A stretch of DNA of 64,000 bases from Prorocentrum cordatum. Its lineage: Eukaryota > Sar > Dinophyceae > Prorocentrales > Prorocentraceae. The stretch lies in the NCBI GenBank assembly GCA_963575745.1, contig CAUYUJ010015749.1, forward strand, positions 58,501 to 122,500, read 5' to 3'. The notes beneath the pieces are model-generated. The model did not search any database, had not been told where the DNA came from, and was given only the letters and a program-made list of their open reading frames with translations. The first letter of the stretch is position 1. Every line of letters begins with the position of its first letter. Of this stretch, positions 1 through 11,558 are shown in pieces. The translations under genes were made by a program, and so were the position numbers.

Positions 1-187
1 AGTGGACGTGGAGATTGGCCGCGTCGACCACGAACGAATTTTCCAGTTTTGCGACTTCAGTACAAGCTGCATCTCTGCATATCCAGATTTCGCTTCAGTT
101 CGGTCCTTGGGCCGGTAGGAAACAGGGAAACAAGTCGTCACCCGAGCAGGCCTTGGGGGTGGTGATCAGAGGAAGAGCAGACACCTT

Positions 188-410
188 ATGAGGAACATCC
201 TGGAGGCTTCGCGCGGCGCGCAACAGTTGCATTATCTGGTCGGCACGTCCGCCCCGTCAGATATGGGACGACGTTCGCGCAGCGATGTTCGAACCTGAGT
301 CCGACGCGAATCCGACGTACATCCGACGTAATCCGACGTGATCCCGACGTAAATCAGACGACGTAAATTGGGCCTCAAGGGGCCGCACTAGCCTCCAGGA
401 TGTTCCTCAT
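188..410. repeat. Perfect 21-bp inverted repeat flanking short ATCCGACGT repeats
   Basis: Bases 188-208 (ATGAGGAACATCCTGGAGGCT with its last base) reappear as an exact reverse complement at 390-410. The enclosed segment ends in imperfect copies of an ATCCGACGTA decamer (about 298-368). No ORF of interest is enclosed. It could be a small foldback repeat or the ends of a non-autonomous element. Function is unknown. Confidence 0.7.
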
Positions 411-1738
411 CAGACCCCGATATCGCTGCCCGCCCCTCGCTGCCAGGGCTGGACTTCGCCAAGAAGCCATGATCAGAACGCACCGAGGGGAGAGACACAG
501 GGAGAAGCAGCACTGGTATATCTTTCCGTCCCCCCTGTGAAGGCCGAGCTGGTGCCCTCCTCCTCCCTCTTGCCCTCTGCGGCCGCTCCTCCTCCCGCGG
601 GTCTTCTCTTGCAGCCGGACAATTACAGTCAACCCGCGTAATGAGGATGAGCAAGTCTCCAAGGGTACCCCCTTGTATCCTTACCCCTTCGGCCCGTCCT
701 TGGCCGCTCCCGCTGGCCGCTCCCCGCTCGCCAAGCGTCAGCACGGCCTCTCCTCGAGGCCCTTGCATCCTTGTCGTGCGCCCTTCTTGCACGGGCTGAC
801 GGCAATGAGCCACGAGTCCTGGACAACTCGAGCGCCCGTGGTGACGGCCTAGCTATCACGGCAGTGGCTCCCCGTCGAGGCTTCCACAAGCTGCAGAGTA
901 GTCGCGCCATCGCCCGAAACCTCTTCACAGCTGGCTCCGGAGCCGCGCCCTTGATGCTGCCCCGTTTTCAAGCGCCCAGGCTTCCAATCTGCACGACAGG
1001 CCTTCTCCCTCCCCACACCTTTCCCACCTTTCCCACTTCTTTTCCTCCTGTCCCCTTCCTGTTCCTCCTCCTCCTCCTCCTCCCGCTCCCCGACTGATTT
1101 AGGGGCCGAGTTCTACGTTCGCATGCTTTCTGAATGTTTGTCGGGGTTTACCCTGGGGCTGGCATCAAGAAACGCCTTACAGTAGTCAGGGCGAGGGAGG
1201 GATGGTTCGCGATCAAGCCAGGTCGAAAGGTCTTCGATCGTCGTAGTCGCCGTCCTCGTTGCCGTCGCCGTCGCTGTCGCTGTCTCCCCCTTCCTCCCCC
1301 CCAAACCTCTCAGGCTCCTTCGCGTTCCCCGCCCCAGCGCCCCCCCAGACCACTGCCACCCCAAGCGAGGGAGATTGGAGGCGAGATGGACGAGCAGGAG
1401 GAGGAGGTGGGGGCGGTGTTTCAATGTAGGACACCGAGTTGCTGTGCAACCGCTGCCGTTCGGCTCAAGATCTATAGCCGCCATTTAGCGGTGAGTGTAT
1501 TTTCAGCGGTGACCGCCTACTGCAGAGCAGAGCCTTTTGTTCGCCACGGCTGTTATGTTAAACTTGCGTGGTAGAGGAACGAGGGTATAGCAACGAGGAC
1601 AGGTGCAGTGAGACCTACTTCACGACAGGAATTGATTGTGTACAACCTTGCCAGCTTAGGACTTGATTGCTTTACCACGTATAACCGATGTGATTGTGAG
1701 TTCGTGAAAGAGCTGGCCATCAGGCGAACCTTGGCGCG
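411..1738. other. No recognisable gene
   Basis: ORFs here are short, low-complexity and overlapping on both strands. The region has pyrimidine-rich tracts near 1000-1090 and mixed GC-rich sequence. I see no domain, RNA gene or mobile element. Confidence 0.5.
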
Positions 1739-2366
1739 ATGACGAACTACTTTGGCGATTCAACGTATCGGGTACGCAAGAGTTGTCCACCGAACACGCA
1801 GTGTCACGAAATGGAGGTTAGGAAGATGGAATGCAGCATTACTGAGCATCGTCCGTCGCGTGGCGGGGACCACGCAAGCGAAGATGCGACTGGCCGAATT
1901 GGAAAAATAGCCAGGGAACAAATGAACGCCACTGTGATTCTCGCCCAGATAGCTAAAAAGGTAGGACCCACCGCAAGCAAAACCCACGGAAGGCCCGAGA
2001 GTAAATCGAAGGCAGTCATCACCGAAAAGCTTCAACGCAGACCGGAACAAGTTTCGGGAACGCAGCGACAGGCTTCTGAACGGACTGGCGCAAGTCGGCA
2101 TTGGGAGCCGCGAGGCTCTCACTTGTTTGAATTCAGTAATGAAATCAATGGGTGGGGGTGTGCCAGACCCTACCGAGGAAGGCGATAAAACGAGAATGAT
2201 GAGTGGGAACATGAGTACAACAAAGCAGCAGCTGAGAAGAAGCGCGAAGAAGACGAACGCGAACATGACTGCGTTCTGGACGAGAGTGCAATTTACCAAT
2301 TGCACGGAAACGCATGGCGCATTCGAACCATAAAAGTGGAAAGTACGGGGCAAGCTGCCCTGCGGT
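1739..2366 (+). pseudogene. Possible decayed coding region, unknown
   Basis: One forward frame is open at 1739-2188, stops at a TAA, and is open again to 2366. The second part is rich in Glu, Lys and Ala (EKKREEDEREHD), as in a charged helical protein, and base composition is less GC-rich than in the surroundings. No family is recognised. It may be a degenerate exon or a chance open frame. The antisense frame is hydrophobic only because it mirrors the acidic/basic stretch. Confidence 0.2.
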
Positions 2367-3560
2367 AATAAGGTTGAAAGGCTGATCGCCTACGTGGAGC
2401 TATGTAAATGGTGCTTTGCCGAAATATAGGGGTATCGCGATCGGCTAAGGTGAGCTCATGCATGAAACCCTGCCAGCCCAAGAAGATACGTGGCACATGC
2501 GTCCAGCTCGAGCAATGAAGCGCGCTGGTAGAAAAACGCGACATCTAAGACGAAGCAGATGATCACCCTTGCCGTTTAAGATAACAGTTCAAACATTCGT
2601 TACGACACGCGCCGAGGAGAAGTTCGACGACTGGCAGCAATATTGCGCTCTTTCACCCGATTCCCTAAATGGCGAATCGTGCCAGAAGCTCTATGTTCGA
2701 TGCGAGGACTGGCCTCGGAAACAAGGACTGGATGCCGACGCAAAGAACAGCGATGCGATGGGCATCGGGGGTGCAGGCAGTGAAGGAGAGCGCCCAGGGC
2801 CAGGGGCGCACCGGGGAAGTCATCGCGGATTGTGTGACGAAGAGGGCAGCTGGTGGCCCCTGGGCGAAAAAGGCAATATAGGCTGCAATGACGACCCAGG
2901 CCAGGGTGAAAGAGACGTGGGTGCAGCCAATTAAATGTTGAAGTAATGGAAGGGCCATGTGCTGCACGTGCAGCAGACTGGGACGCGTGTCTAGCGGTTT
3001 CCAGAGGCAATGGCACAGGCAAGAGCAGCAGCATAGGGGAAGGAAGCCCAGGCTGGCATCACTGCTACTCCACGGGTAACTGCGGCAAGTGCAGGGGAGC
3101 TGTTCAGCAATCTGGGCAACCAGCGTGCAAAGCAGGCGGCAAGGGACCAGGCAACCATGGGGTGAACCAGGCGGTGGATTCGGAATCGTCGGGGGCCGGC
3201 CTCGGGCTCGCAGGGGGTCAGGGATGCGACAGGGGCGGGCAGGGGGCCGGTGGGAGGACGGGGGAGGGAGAGGGAGGGAGACAAACGTGTGGGGGGAGGC
3301 GTGGAGGAAGGCGGCGGTGGAGTGAGGGAGGCCTCAGTCATGGAGGACGCCGCATCCTTCCCTCTCCTCCCCCTCTCCCGAGAGCGCCCGCCAGCCTCGC
3401 CTCTCGCGTGCACTTTTTGTGTCGCGCCCTCCATCCTGCACGCTGCACGATGTCTCCCTTTCGCCCCCCCTCCTTGCGATTCCGAAGGCCACGACGGGCT
3501 CGCGCTTGACCAAAACGCAATTCTAGTTTTTCTGAGACAAATGCAGCTCTCCCCTCCCAG
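2367..3560. other. No recognisable gene
   Basis: Unique-looking sequence with several overlapping short frames on both strands, and purine-rich tracts at 3240-3330. No domain, repeat family or RNA gene was recognised. Confidence 0.5.
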
Positions 3561-3746
3561 CGGCATTCACTCGAACCCAGCGTGTTGTTTGCCAGAACAT
3601 GTCCGAATCAAGAAGAGGAGTCTGGGTGGTGGTTGAGGAGGTGGGAGAGGATGATGAGGAGGAGTCCGAGTATGAGGAGGAGGAGGACGACGAGTGTAGT
3701 GATGATGACGATGCTGATGGTGATGCTGATGGTGATGTTGATGTTG

Positions 3747-3748
3747 AC

Positions 3749-3827
<79 letters not shown>

Positions 3828-3890
3828 CTGATGCTGATGCTGATGCTGATGCTGATGCTGATGCTGATGCTGATGATGCTGATGATTCCC
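3747..3890. repeat. (GAT)n and (GCTGAT)n microsatellite
   Basis: An uninterrupted GAT run of about 78 bases passes into alternating GCT-GAT. All long frames over this stretch (poly-Asp, poly-Met, poly-His, poly-Ile) are repeat translations, not genes. Confidence 0.95.
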
Positions 3891-4128
3891 AAATTTGAGT
3901 GGGTCAATATGGCAAACGCGACCGCGGTCCTCTTTGCAACAAATCTTTGGAAATATCCAGGACAATATCCAAGCTGAGTTTGGCCATTTTCAGAATATTT
4001 GGAACATTCCCAGCTCAGAAAATATCTGGGGAAATCTTCGGAAAATTTCCGGGCTCAGACAATCTCCCGGGAAATCTCCAGACAATCTCCAGGTTTTAGA
4101 AATCTCCAAAAAATCTCGGGCGATATGT

Positions 4129-5395
4129 TTTTAGACCTTTCCCAACCATCCTGTGATGTTGGCCTTCGCTTTGAAGAGACGGTCCCCGCGTTCTCCTCCC
4201 CCCTTCTTTCCTTCCTTCCTCCTCCCTCCTCCTCCCTCCTCCCTGCGTTTCACCCACCCAGTACAGCGCTTCGTAGCCCCATAGGGAGCTCCACCGAAGG
4301 CTCCAGTGGGACCGCCCGCATGCGTCACCCACCGCCCAGTACAGCGTTTCGTGGCCCCATAGGGAGTTCCACCGAAGGCCCCAGTGGGACCGCCCGCATG
4401 CGTCATCCACCACACAGTACAGCGCTTCGTGGCCCCATAGGTAGTGCGCTACACCGAAGGCCCCAGTGAGGCCGCCCGCATGCGTCATCCACCAGCCAGT
4501 ACAGCGCTTCGTGGTCCCATTGGGAACACCACCGAACGCCCCAGTGGGACCGCCCGCATGCGTCATCCACCACCCAACACAGCACTTCGTGGCTCCATAG
4601 AGGGCTCCACCGAAGGCTTCAGCGGGACAGCCCGCATGCGTCATCCAACACCCAGTACAGCGCTTCGTGGCCCCATAGAGGGTTCCACCGAAGGCCCCAG
4701 TGGGGCCGCCCGCGTGCGCCATCACCCAATACAGCGCTTCGTGGCCCCATAGGCGGCTCCACCGAATGCCCAGTGGGGCCGCCCGCATGCGTCACCCACC
4801 ACCCAGCACAGCATGTCGTGGCCTCATAGGGAGCCCCACCGAAGGCTCCAGTGGACCGCCCGCGTGCGTCACCTACCATCCAGTACAGCGCTTCGTGGTT
4901 CGCATGGCGGCGATTTTCGATATTCGGAGGTTTTCCGTGGTATTCGACGTGTTGAGGCCGCTTTCGGGCCGCGCATCCCGGGCGGGAGCCAGCCTGCTCG
5001 CTCTCCCTGTTCCGCGCAGCGGACGACCCGCGCGCGTCGCCGGGACCCCTTCGGAGCGACCAGCGCGCGTCGCGGGGACTCCGTGCGGCGCCGCGCCCGC
5101 AGCCTTGGACGTGGGCGTGCACGGGCAAAGAGGGAGAAGAAGAACGGGAAGGAAACGGGCGCCATCCTCGTGAGAGGCGTGCCGACATGGGCGTCGACAT
5201 TTATGCAGAACTGCTGGCTCTCAGTCTCTCGCGCACAGACCTAGCGTCTTCGCTCGCGATGTGCGCCCCGCCACGCATGTCCGCACGCCACTCACACGGT
5301 TCGTGGCCCCATAGAGAACGCGGGCGAAGATGAGCTTCATAATTGCGGTATTCACAACTGCATATGGTTGGGTTCCTCGCCAGGGAAAGTTTGGC
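4129..5395. repeat. Composite repeat, copy 1 (contains a 78-bp tandem satellite)
   Basis: The head (about 4129-4200: CCCAACCAT, then GAAGAGACGGTCCCCGCGTTC) is followed by a pyrimidine tract and about eight tandem units of about 78 bp. Each unit carries CAGCGCTTCGTGGCCCCATAG and CCGCCCGCATGCG motifs (about 4255-4890). The tail at 5330-5395 contains ATTGCGGTA..CACAA..CATATGGTTGGGTTC. Head and tail match those of the copy at 7880-9423. CCCAACCAT in the head is inverted as ATGGTTGGG in the tail, so the block may be a satellite-bearing mobile unit. About 400 bp of GC-rich sequence before the tail (4905-5290) is unique to this copy. Confidence 0.7.
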
Positions 5396-5689
5396 ACATG
5401 TTTTGAAGATTTGTCTGGGCGTTCGCAAGGCGTGAAGATTTGTTGCAGATGTTTTAAATATTGTTTGAGATTCGTAAGGCGAGAAGATTTGTTGGAGATT
5501 TTTTGGGGTTTTTTAGGCGCGGAGACGGTTTGGGGATTTCGTCTGCGTTTCTTTTGGGGCGCGAAGATTATTCGGATATTCGCCTGTAGATTTGTGGGGG
5601 GTTGGAGATTGCAGAAAAGTCGCGGGAAAATGTTTGGAATATTTTGGGGCGGTCGAGTTTGCCATGATCGACCCGGCCGAAGTAAAATG

Positions 5690-5795
5690 GTGACGATGTT
5701 GATGAGGATGATGCGGATGATGATGACGATGGCGATGACGATGATGATGAGGAGGAGGAGGAGGAGGGGGAGGAGGAGGAGGGGAAGGTGAGGAT
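5690..5795. repeat. GAT/GAG triplet microsatellite
   Basis: GATGAG/GATGAC triplets grade into GAGGAG. Simple repeat, no gene. Confidence 0.9.
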
Positions 5796-6374
5796 GAACG
5801 GGGGAGGAACTCTCCAATCCCTGCCTGTCCTTCATCATCGTCGCCCTCCCCCCCCGCCGCGCTCGAGACCCGCTGGAAATCAATCCCCCGACGCTTTTTC
5901 CCGGGGTCACAGTGGCGACGAGAACCTCCCGAAACCGCCCCCCCGCACCACCAAAACCTCCCCGTCCCTCTTCCCCGCGTGCGCGTTGGAGCGCGTGCGG
6001 GGAAGGGGGGCGACAAAGGCTCGTCCTCCTCCTCCTCCGCCTTTTTCCTCCTCCCATTCCTCCTCACGAAGGAGGAGGAGCAGGGGGAGGAGGAGGAACA
6101 GGAGGAGGACGAGTTGGAGGAGGAAAGGGGGAAGGGAACAGGAAAAGGCAGGAGGAGGCAGGAGGCAGGAACAGGCAGGAACCTGGAAAGGGGGGGGGCC
6201 CAGAAAAAAAACACGTCATGTTTGTTCGCGACGTGGACCCAGAGGTTTTGTTTTTTAGCCCAGGTTGGGTTTTGATTGCCCCGGCATTCGGTAAGGGCCC
6301 CAAGACGCCCAGAAATCAGAATGTGTCAACCACCTTGCGCCGTTGTTTTTTGTTCATTGCGCGTGCAGGGAGAA

Positions 6375-6585
6375 GGGGAAAGGAGAAGGAGGAGGAGGAG
6401 GAGGAGCAGGAGGAGGTGGAGGAGGACAAGGAGGAGGAGGAGGAGGCGGAGGCGGAGGCGGAGGCGGCGGCGGAGGAGGAGGAGGAGGAGGAGGAGGAGG
6501 AGGCGGAGGAGGAGGAGGAGGCGGACGGGGAGGAGAAGGACGAGGGGAAGGAGGAGGAGGAGGCGGAGGGGGAGGAGGACCTTCG
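6375..6585. repeat. (GGA)n microsatellite
   Basis: A long GGA/GGC triplet tract, giving poly-Glu, poly-Gly and poly-Arg frames. Shorter GGA-rich stretches flank it at 6010-6180. The unique spacer at 6230-6330 encodes AFGKGPKTPR in one frame, weakly like a SHIPPO repeat. Confidence 0.9.
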
Positions 6586-7009
6586 TAAACCCAAGACAGC
6601 AAGACATACCAACGAGATTGCAATACACGCTCCCTCCTAGCTTCCTCTTCATAGGCTCCATACAAGGGATCATCTTTACTGAGGGAAGTGTTCCTCTGGA
6701 AGACAATCGTTTGAACATCCGGAACTGTACTAGAACACAATTTCTGGGATGTCAACGCTGCGAATCCTTGTTATTGCTGCGTGTTGACGATCCTCAATTG
6801 TGCCAGAACGTCATCCCTGGGGCGTCAGCACCGTGAAACCATGTACTTGCTGCGCCCTGGCAGCCCAACATCGTGCCAAAACGGAATTCTTGGGACGTTA
6901 GCCGTGGGAGCCCTTGAAGCTGATGTAAACTCTTAAAACGAATGTCGACGGCGGTACGGGGAGCCACATGCTGGAAAGGAACGGCCCTCCATCCGTGAAG
7001 CTTTTTTTG

Positions 7010-7076
7010 CCATTCGTTTGAGACGGGTGCGCTCAGCGCTAAGGCGAGAGCCTCATTTTGAAGATTGCCCGCCTTT

Positions 7077-7108
<32 letters not shown>

Positions 7109-7200
7109 AAGCTGCTGCAGTTGTTCAAGACGAAGATGCGCTATGCTAAGGCGAGAGCCACATTTTGAAATCGGCCCGCCCTCAATCCGTGAGATTCTTG
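7010..7200. repeat. Duplicated spacer with (GT)n
   Basis: Two diverged copies of a roughly 100-bp segment containing CTAAGGCGAGAGCC.CATTTTGAA (near 7040 and 7146) are separated by a (GT)n run at about 7080-7108. Confidence 0.7.
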
Positions 7201-7315
7201 CAAATTTAAAGCTATAGTGCCCTACGTGGTGAAGAAATGAAGAAGTCTCAGGCGAAACGCCCGGTCCGCCCTACGGGCACCTCTCGGGGGGCGACAGGGA
7301 GGAAAGGAGAAGAAA

Positions 7316-7485
7316 GAGGAGGAGGAGGAGGAGGAGGAGGAGGAGGAGGAGGAGGAGGCGGACGGGGAGGAGCAGCAGGAGGAGGAGGCGGAGGGGGAGG
7401 AAGAGGAGGAGGAGGAGGAGGAGGAGGAGGAACAGGAGGAGGAGCAGGAGGAGGAGCAGGAGGAGGAGGAGGAGGAGGAGGGGGC
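7316..7485. repeat. (GGA)n microsatellite
   Basis: GGA triplets with occasional CGG and GCA. Simple repeat, no gene. Confidence 0.95.
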
Positions 7486-7526
7486 TCTCGCCGCTGCGTT
7501 CGGTCCGCCCCTCCCGTGCCCAGGGT

Positions 7527-7640
7527 ATGATGAGCAAGAACCCTGGGCCTGGCGCGTACGCCCCGAAGGACCACAAGTCCATGAACCCCCCCAAGTGGGC
7601 GTTCGGAAGCGAGGAGCCCTGGCTGCTGCTGATGCCCCAT
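7527..7640 (+). pseudogene. SHIPPO/STPGR-like exon fragment
   Basis: One frame reads MSKNPGPGAYAPKDHK followed by PPKWAFGSEEP. The PGPGxY motif followed about 15 residues later by a WxFG box is the unit of SHIPPO (ODF3/STPGR) repeat proteins, which bind axonemal or cortical microtubules. An AG|G acceptor-like sequence precedes it, and it runs into a (CCT)n microsatellite. Similar pieces occur at 18776 and 29538 on the same strand. They may be remnants or widely spaced exons of one gene. Assignment rests on a short motif and is tentative. Confidence 0.4.
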
Positions 7641-7879
7641 CCCTCCTCTGCCTCCTCATCCTCCTCGGCCTCCTCCTCCTCCTTTTCCGCCTCCTCCTTT
7701 TTCTCCTCCTCCTCCTCCTCCGACTCCTCTCTCCTACTAATTCCAAATGCTGAATATACGTGCTCTCCTCTCCCCTGACGCTGATCCGCAATATGCTCGG
7801 TCCTCTCTGCGTATTGCTCCTGGTGGTTAAAGATGCAGGATTCTAACCGTCTTTTCCTGATCATGCTTGTACGATCCGA

Positions 7880-9423
7880 TTGCTTGAGGTTTTTCCCAAC
7901 CATGATGTGGTGTTGGGTCCTCGTTTTGAAGAGACGGTCCCCGCGTTCCTTTCCTCTTCTCTTCTTCTTCTCCTCCTCCCCCTCCTCCCCTCCCTCCTTC
8001 TTCCATGCGCTTCACCCACCCAGCACAACGCTTCGTGGCCCCATAGGGAGCTCCACCGAAGCCCCCAGTGGGACCGCCCGCATGCGCCCCCCACACCCAA
8101 TTTGGCATTTTCACCCACCCAGTACAGCGCTTCGTGGCCCCATAGGGAGCTCCACCGAAGCCCCCAGTGGGACCGCCCGCATGCGTTCCCCACACCCAAT
8201 TTGGCATCTTCACCCACCTAGTACAGCGCTTCGTGGCCCCATGGGGGGGGGCCCACCGAAGCCCCCAGTGGGACCGCCCGCATGCGCCCCCCCCCACGCC
8301 TAGTGTGGCATTTTCACCTGCCTAGTACAGCGCTCCGTGGCCCCATAGGGAGCTCCACCGAAACCCCCAGTGAGACCGCCCGCATGCGCCCCCCACGCCC
8401 CAATCTGGATGTTTCACTTATCCAGTAAAGCGCTTCGTGGCCCCATGGGGAGCCCCAGCGAAGCCCCCAGTGGGACCGCCCGCATGCGTCCTCCACACCC
8501 AACTTGGCATTTTCACCCGCCCAGTACAGCGTTTCGTGGTCCCACAGGGAGCTCCACCGAAGCTCCCAGTGGGACCTCCTGCATGCGTCCTCCACGCTCA
8601 GTTCGGCATTTTCACCCGCCCAGTACAGCGCTTCGTGACCCCATCGGGAGCTCCACCGAAGCCCCCCAGTGGTACCGCCCACATGCGTCCCCCACATCCA
8701 ATTTGACATTTTTACCCACCCAGTACAGTGCTTCGTGGCAATAGGGAGCCCCAGCGAAGCCCCCAGGGGGACCGCCCGCATGCGTCCTCCACACCCAACT
8801 TGGCATTGTCACCCACCCAGTACAACGCTTCGTGGCCCCATAGGGAGCCCCACCGGAGCCCCCACTGGGACCGTCCGCGTGCGTCCCCCGCACCCGATTT
8901 GGTACTGTCACCCACCCAGTACAGCGTTCCGTGGCCCCATAGGGAACTCCACCGAGGCCCCCAAGGGGACCGCCCGCGTGCGCCCACCATGCCCAATTTG
9001 GCATTTTCACCAGCCCAGTACAGCGTTTGTGGCCACATAGGGAGTTCCACCGAAGCCCCCAGTGGGACCGCCCGCATGCGTTCCCCACAGGGAGCTCCAC
9101 CGAAGCCTCCAGTGGGACCGCCCGCATGCGTCCCACACACCCAGTTTGGCATTTTCTCTGACCCAGTACAGCGCTTAGGGAACCCTACCGAAGCCGCCGT
9201 CCGCATGCGTCCTCCACACCCAATTTGGCATTTGCACCCACCCTTTACAACGCTTCGCGGTCCCATGGGAAGCTCCACCGAACCCCCCATTAGGACCGCC
9301 CGCATGCGTCCCACACGCCTAGTTTGGTATTTTCACCCACGTGGCCCCATCGGGAGCTTCACCGAAGAAGATATTCAGAATTGCGGTACCCACAATTTCA
9401 TATGGTTGGGTTCTTCGCCAGGA
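7880..9423. repeat. Composite repeat, copy 2 (contains a 96-bp tandem satellite)
   Basis: The head has the same arrangement as at 4129 (CCCAACCATGATGTGG, then GAAGAGACGGTCCCCGCGTTC). The head is followed by about 13 tandem units of about 90-97 bp (about 8020-9350), each with CAGTACAGCGCTTCGTGGCC, GAGCTCCACCGAAGCCCCC and ACACCCAATTTGGCATTTTCACC. It ends with the shared tail CATATGGTTGGGTTCTTCGCC at about 9400-9423. All long frames across it are repeat translations. Confidence 0.75.
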
Positions 9424-10615
9424 TAATTCCAAATGCCGCTCCCGCTTCAGCGTGGGCCTCATTTTCGGATCGGCGCTTTGACCCCGTCGTTCAGACTGGC
9501 GCTCTCGCCCCTGCGCGGGCCGTTTTTCTGGATCCGAGTCTTTTTTTATCTCTGTCGCCCCCTGTCCCCCCCGCCTTCCCCTTGGTCCCTGGAGTTCCAC
9601 AAGTCACAACGCCCTGGGCCCCCTAAAACTCCGAGGACTGTCATGCCTCCTCTTCTCCCTTCTCCTCCATCCCCTCGGCATCCTTCCTGAGACCCGCATG
9701 GTCATCCAGAAGAGGAGGAGGAGGAGGAGGAGGAGGAGGAAGAGGAGGAGGAAGAGGGGGAGGACGACGACGACGAAGCGAACGACGAGGATGCCGTCGC
9801 TGTCGTCGTCGTCGTCCTCCTCCTCTTGTACTCGTTCTCGTCCTCGTCCTCCTCTTGTTTTTCCTCCCTTACTTTCCGCGCGCGTGCGCCCCCAGTCCAG
9901 ATCCGCACGGTCTTCCTTGGGCCTTCACAACCCCCAGGGTCATTTGGAATCCCTCAGGTCTTTGCTGTACAGTGGAGACCCATGCCAAGAAACTCCCTGC
10001 TCGCCTCCAGGGTGCCGCGGGTTTCTTGGGTTTCGATGGCTTTGCGATGGAGTGCGTGACGTTCCCGCACCACAAAAAACCAAGAGACGTCGTCGGGTCT
10101 CAGGGTGAGGCTTCTTGCGGAAGGTTTCTTGTGGACTGGCCCCACCTGTATTCCTATGGGCGCCAGCAGAAGTCCCGGTCGATTGGCATCACGTGGGGGA
10201 TGCCCCTTGTCAGCGTTCTTCGGGGGAGCGCGACGGTTTCTTTCGGCCGGGCCAGCTCCCGGGCCCCGCAGAGATCCCAAGAGCCGTTCTGTGTCCTCCG
10301 CCCTCGCCTCTGCGAGCAGCGCCGACCTCGAGGACTGTCGAGGCCCGCGCGCAGACGTTTTGCAGGCAGCTCTGGACGCCGTCCTGCCCAGTATCCGAAT
10401 GGCCAGCCAGAAGACAAGCGTCACTGTCGTTGTCGTTGCCGCCGCCACCGTCGCCGTCGTCGTCACGGACGGGCTATCTTCCGCTCTGGAGCGTACACGG
10501 GCGGGGGGGGATGATGTAGTGGTGGAGAAGGAGGAGAAGAGGAATGAGGAGGAGCATGAGGAGGAGGAAGAGGATAATGAGGACGCCAGCGTGCGCAAGG
10601 GAGGGAGGTGAAGCC
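9424..10615. other. Microsatellite-rich spacer without a recognisable gene
   Basis: GGA/GAC triplet tracts lie at 9712-9860, with unique GC-rich sequence on both sides. Several overlapping frames exist, none with a recognisable domain. Confidence 0.5.
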
Positions 10616-11558
10616 TCCTCCTCCTCCTCCTCCTCCTCCTCCTCCTCCTCCTCCTCCTCCTCCCCCTACCCCTCCTCCTCCAGCTTCGGCTCGCGAGGAA
10701 CTGCCCCTGCGGGTGCCTGCCAGCGCAGTCGAGGGCCCCCCCGTGCGCGCCGAGATCAGCGCTCGGCCACGGCGGCTCCGAGGGAGACTGCTGTGCACCA
10801 TCGAGCGCGACCCCGCCGGGCTGCGGACCGCGCCTTGCTTCACGCCTGGGCGAGCAAGAGGTTTGCGAGACTGGACAGCCTGTTGCAAAGCGCCGCGGCG
10901 CGGCTGGACGCCCTTTACGGCTCGTCGTCTCGGAGGATGGCGCCAACAGGCCCGCGCGCCCGCGGCCCTTGTCCTGCTAGGGGACAAGAAACCGTACTGG
11001 GGCTGCCCGAGCTGCGGGAAATCAGCAAACTGGGCGTGCCGCATCGTCTGCAGTTGTGGGCGGCGCGCACCAGAAACAATTGTTCGAAAAACGCAAAAGG
11101 CTGACAAAGAGGAACGTGTTCGGCAGTACCCTTCGAAATTGGCTGGAGGAAAGCTCGTGGCCAAGCCAGCACCGTGGAGCAAGGAGTGGCAAGGCATGTC
11201 TGATATGCTGGCCTTCCTCAAGGCAGAGCTTGCTAATGTCAAGGGGAGTGCAGGCGGGGGGGCACCTGCGGGCACATCACCTACGGCGCCGCGCCTGGAC
11301 GGTGACGGGGGCAAGGGCGGCAGAAAGTTTCCCAATTTCAGTCAGAAGACGGCGCTTCAGGAAAATACTATCAAGGACGGCGTTGCGCTGAAGACAATCA
11401 AGGACCTGGCCAAACACGGTGGCATGGACAACGGCTCCATCGGCGAAGGGCACCAGGCGGAGGTCGAGAAGCTGCGCGAGCAGATCCGTGAGCTGCGACC
11501 CCCAGGATCAGCACATCGGCAGGCTGTTCAGAAGCTGGGGAGAAGCACGCGCAGCTGA
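10608..11558 (+). CDS. LINE ORF1-like N-terminal region with CCCC zinc finger
   Basis: This 316-aa frame opens with a poly-Pro stretch that is only the (CTC)n microsatellite at 10616-10680, so the true start is unknown. The middle contains YWGCPSCGK, nine residues, then CSCG, a RanBP2-like four-cysteine finger (about 10996-11065). A Lys/Glu-rich part predicted to form a coiled coil follows (KLREQIRELR near the end). In my experience dinoflagellate LINEs start with such a finger ahead of the endonuclease. The next 6 kb contains endonuclease, RT and RNase H relics in the right order, so I read this as the 5' end of one decayed LINE. Frames break repeatedly after 11558, so a full protein cannot be made. 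Confidence 0.55.
   Translation: MKPPPPPPPPPPPPPPPPPPTPPPPASAREELPLRVPASAVEGPPVRAEISARPRRLRGRLLCTIERDPAGLRTAPCFTPGRARGLRDWTACCKAPRRGWTPFTARRLGGWRQQARAPAALVLLGDKKPYWGCPSCGKSANWACRIVCSCGRRAPETIVRKTQKADKEERVRQYPSKLAGGKLVAKPAPWSKEWQGMSDMLAFLKAELANVKGSAGGGAPAGTSPTAPRLDGDGGKGGRKFPNFSQKTALQENTIKDGVALKTIKDLAKHGGMDNGSIGEGHQAEVEKLREQIRELRPPGSAHRQAVQKLGRSTRS

Noticed and set aside
1450-1469. Possible SL relic (CCGCTGCCGTT then CGGCTCAAG)
   Set aside because: Several mismatches and a gap in the diagnostic centre, and no gene follows. Only the last nine bases agree well.
1760-2353. 197-aa hydrophobic minus-strand ORF
   Set aside because: Its hydrophobicity is the antisense of an acidic and basic plus-strand stretch. 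No other coding sign.
4255-4890. CRISPR-like spacing of repeated words
   Set aside because: Units are continuous diverged tandem repeats without unique spacers, in a eukaryotic context.
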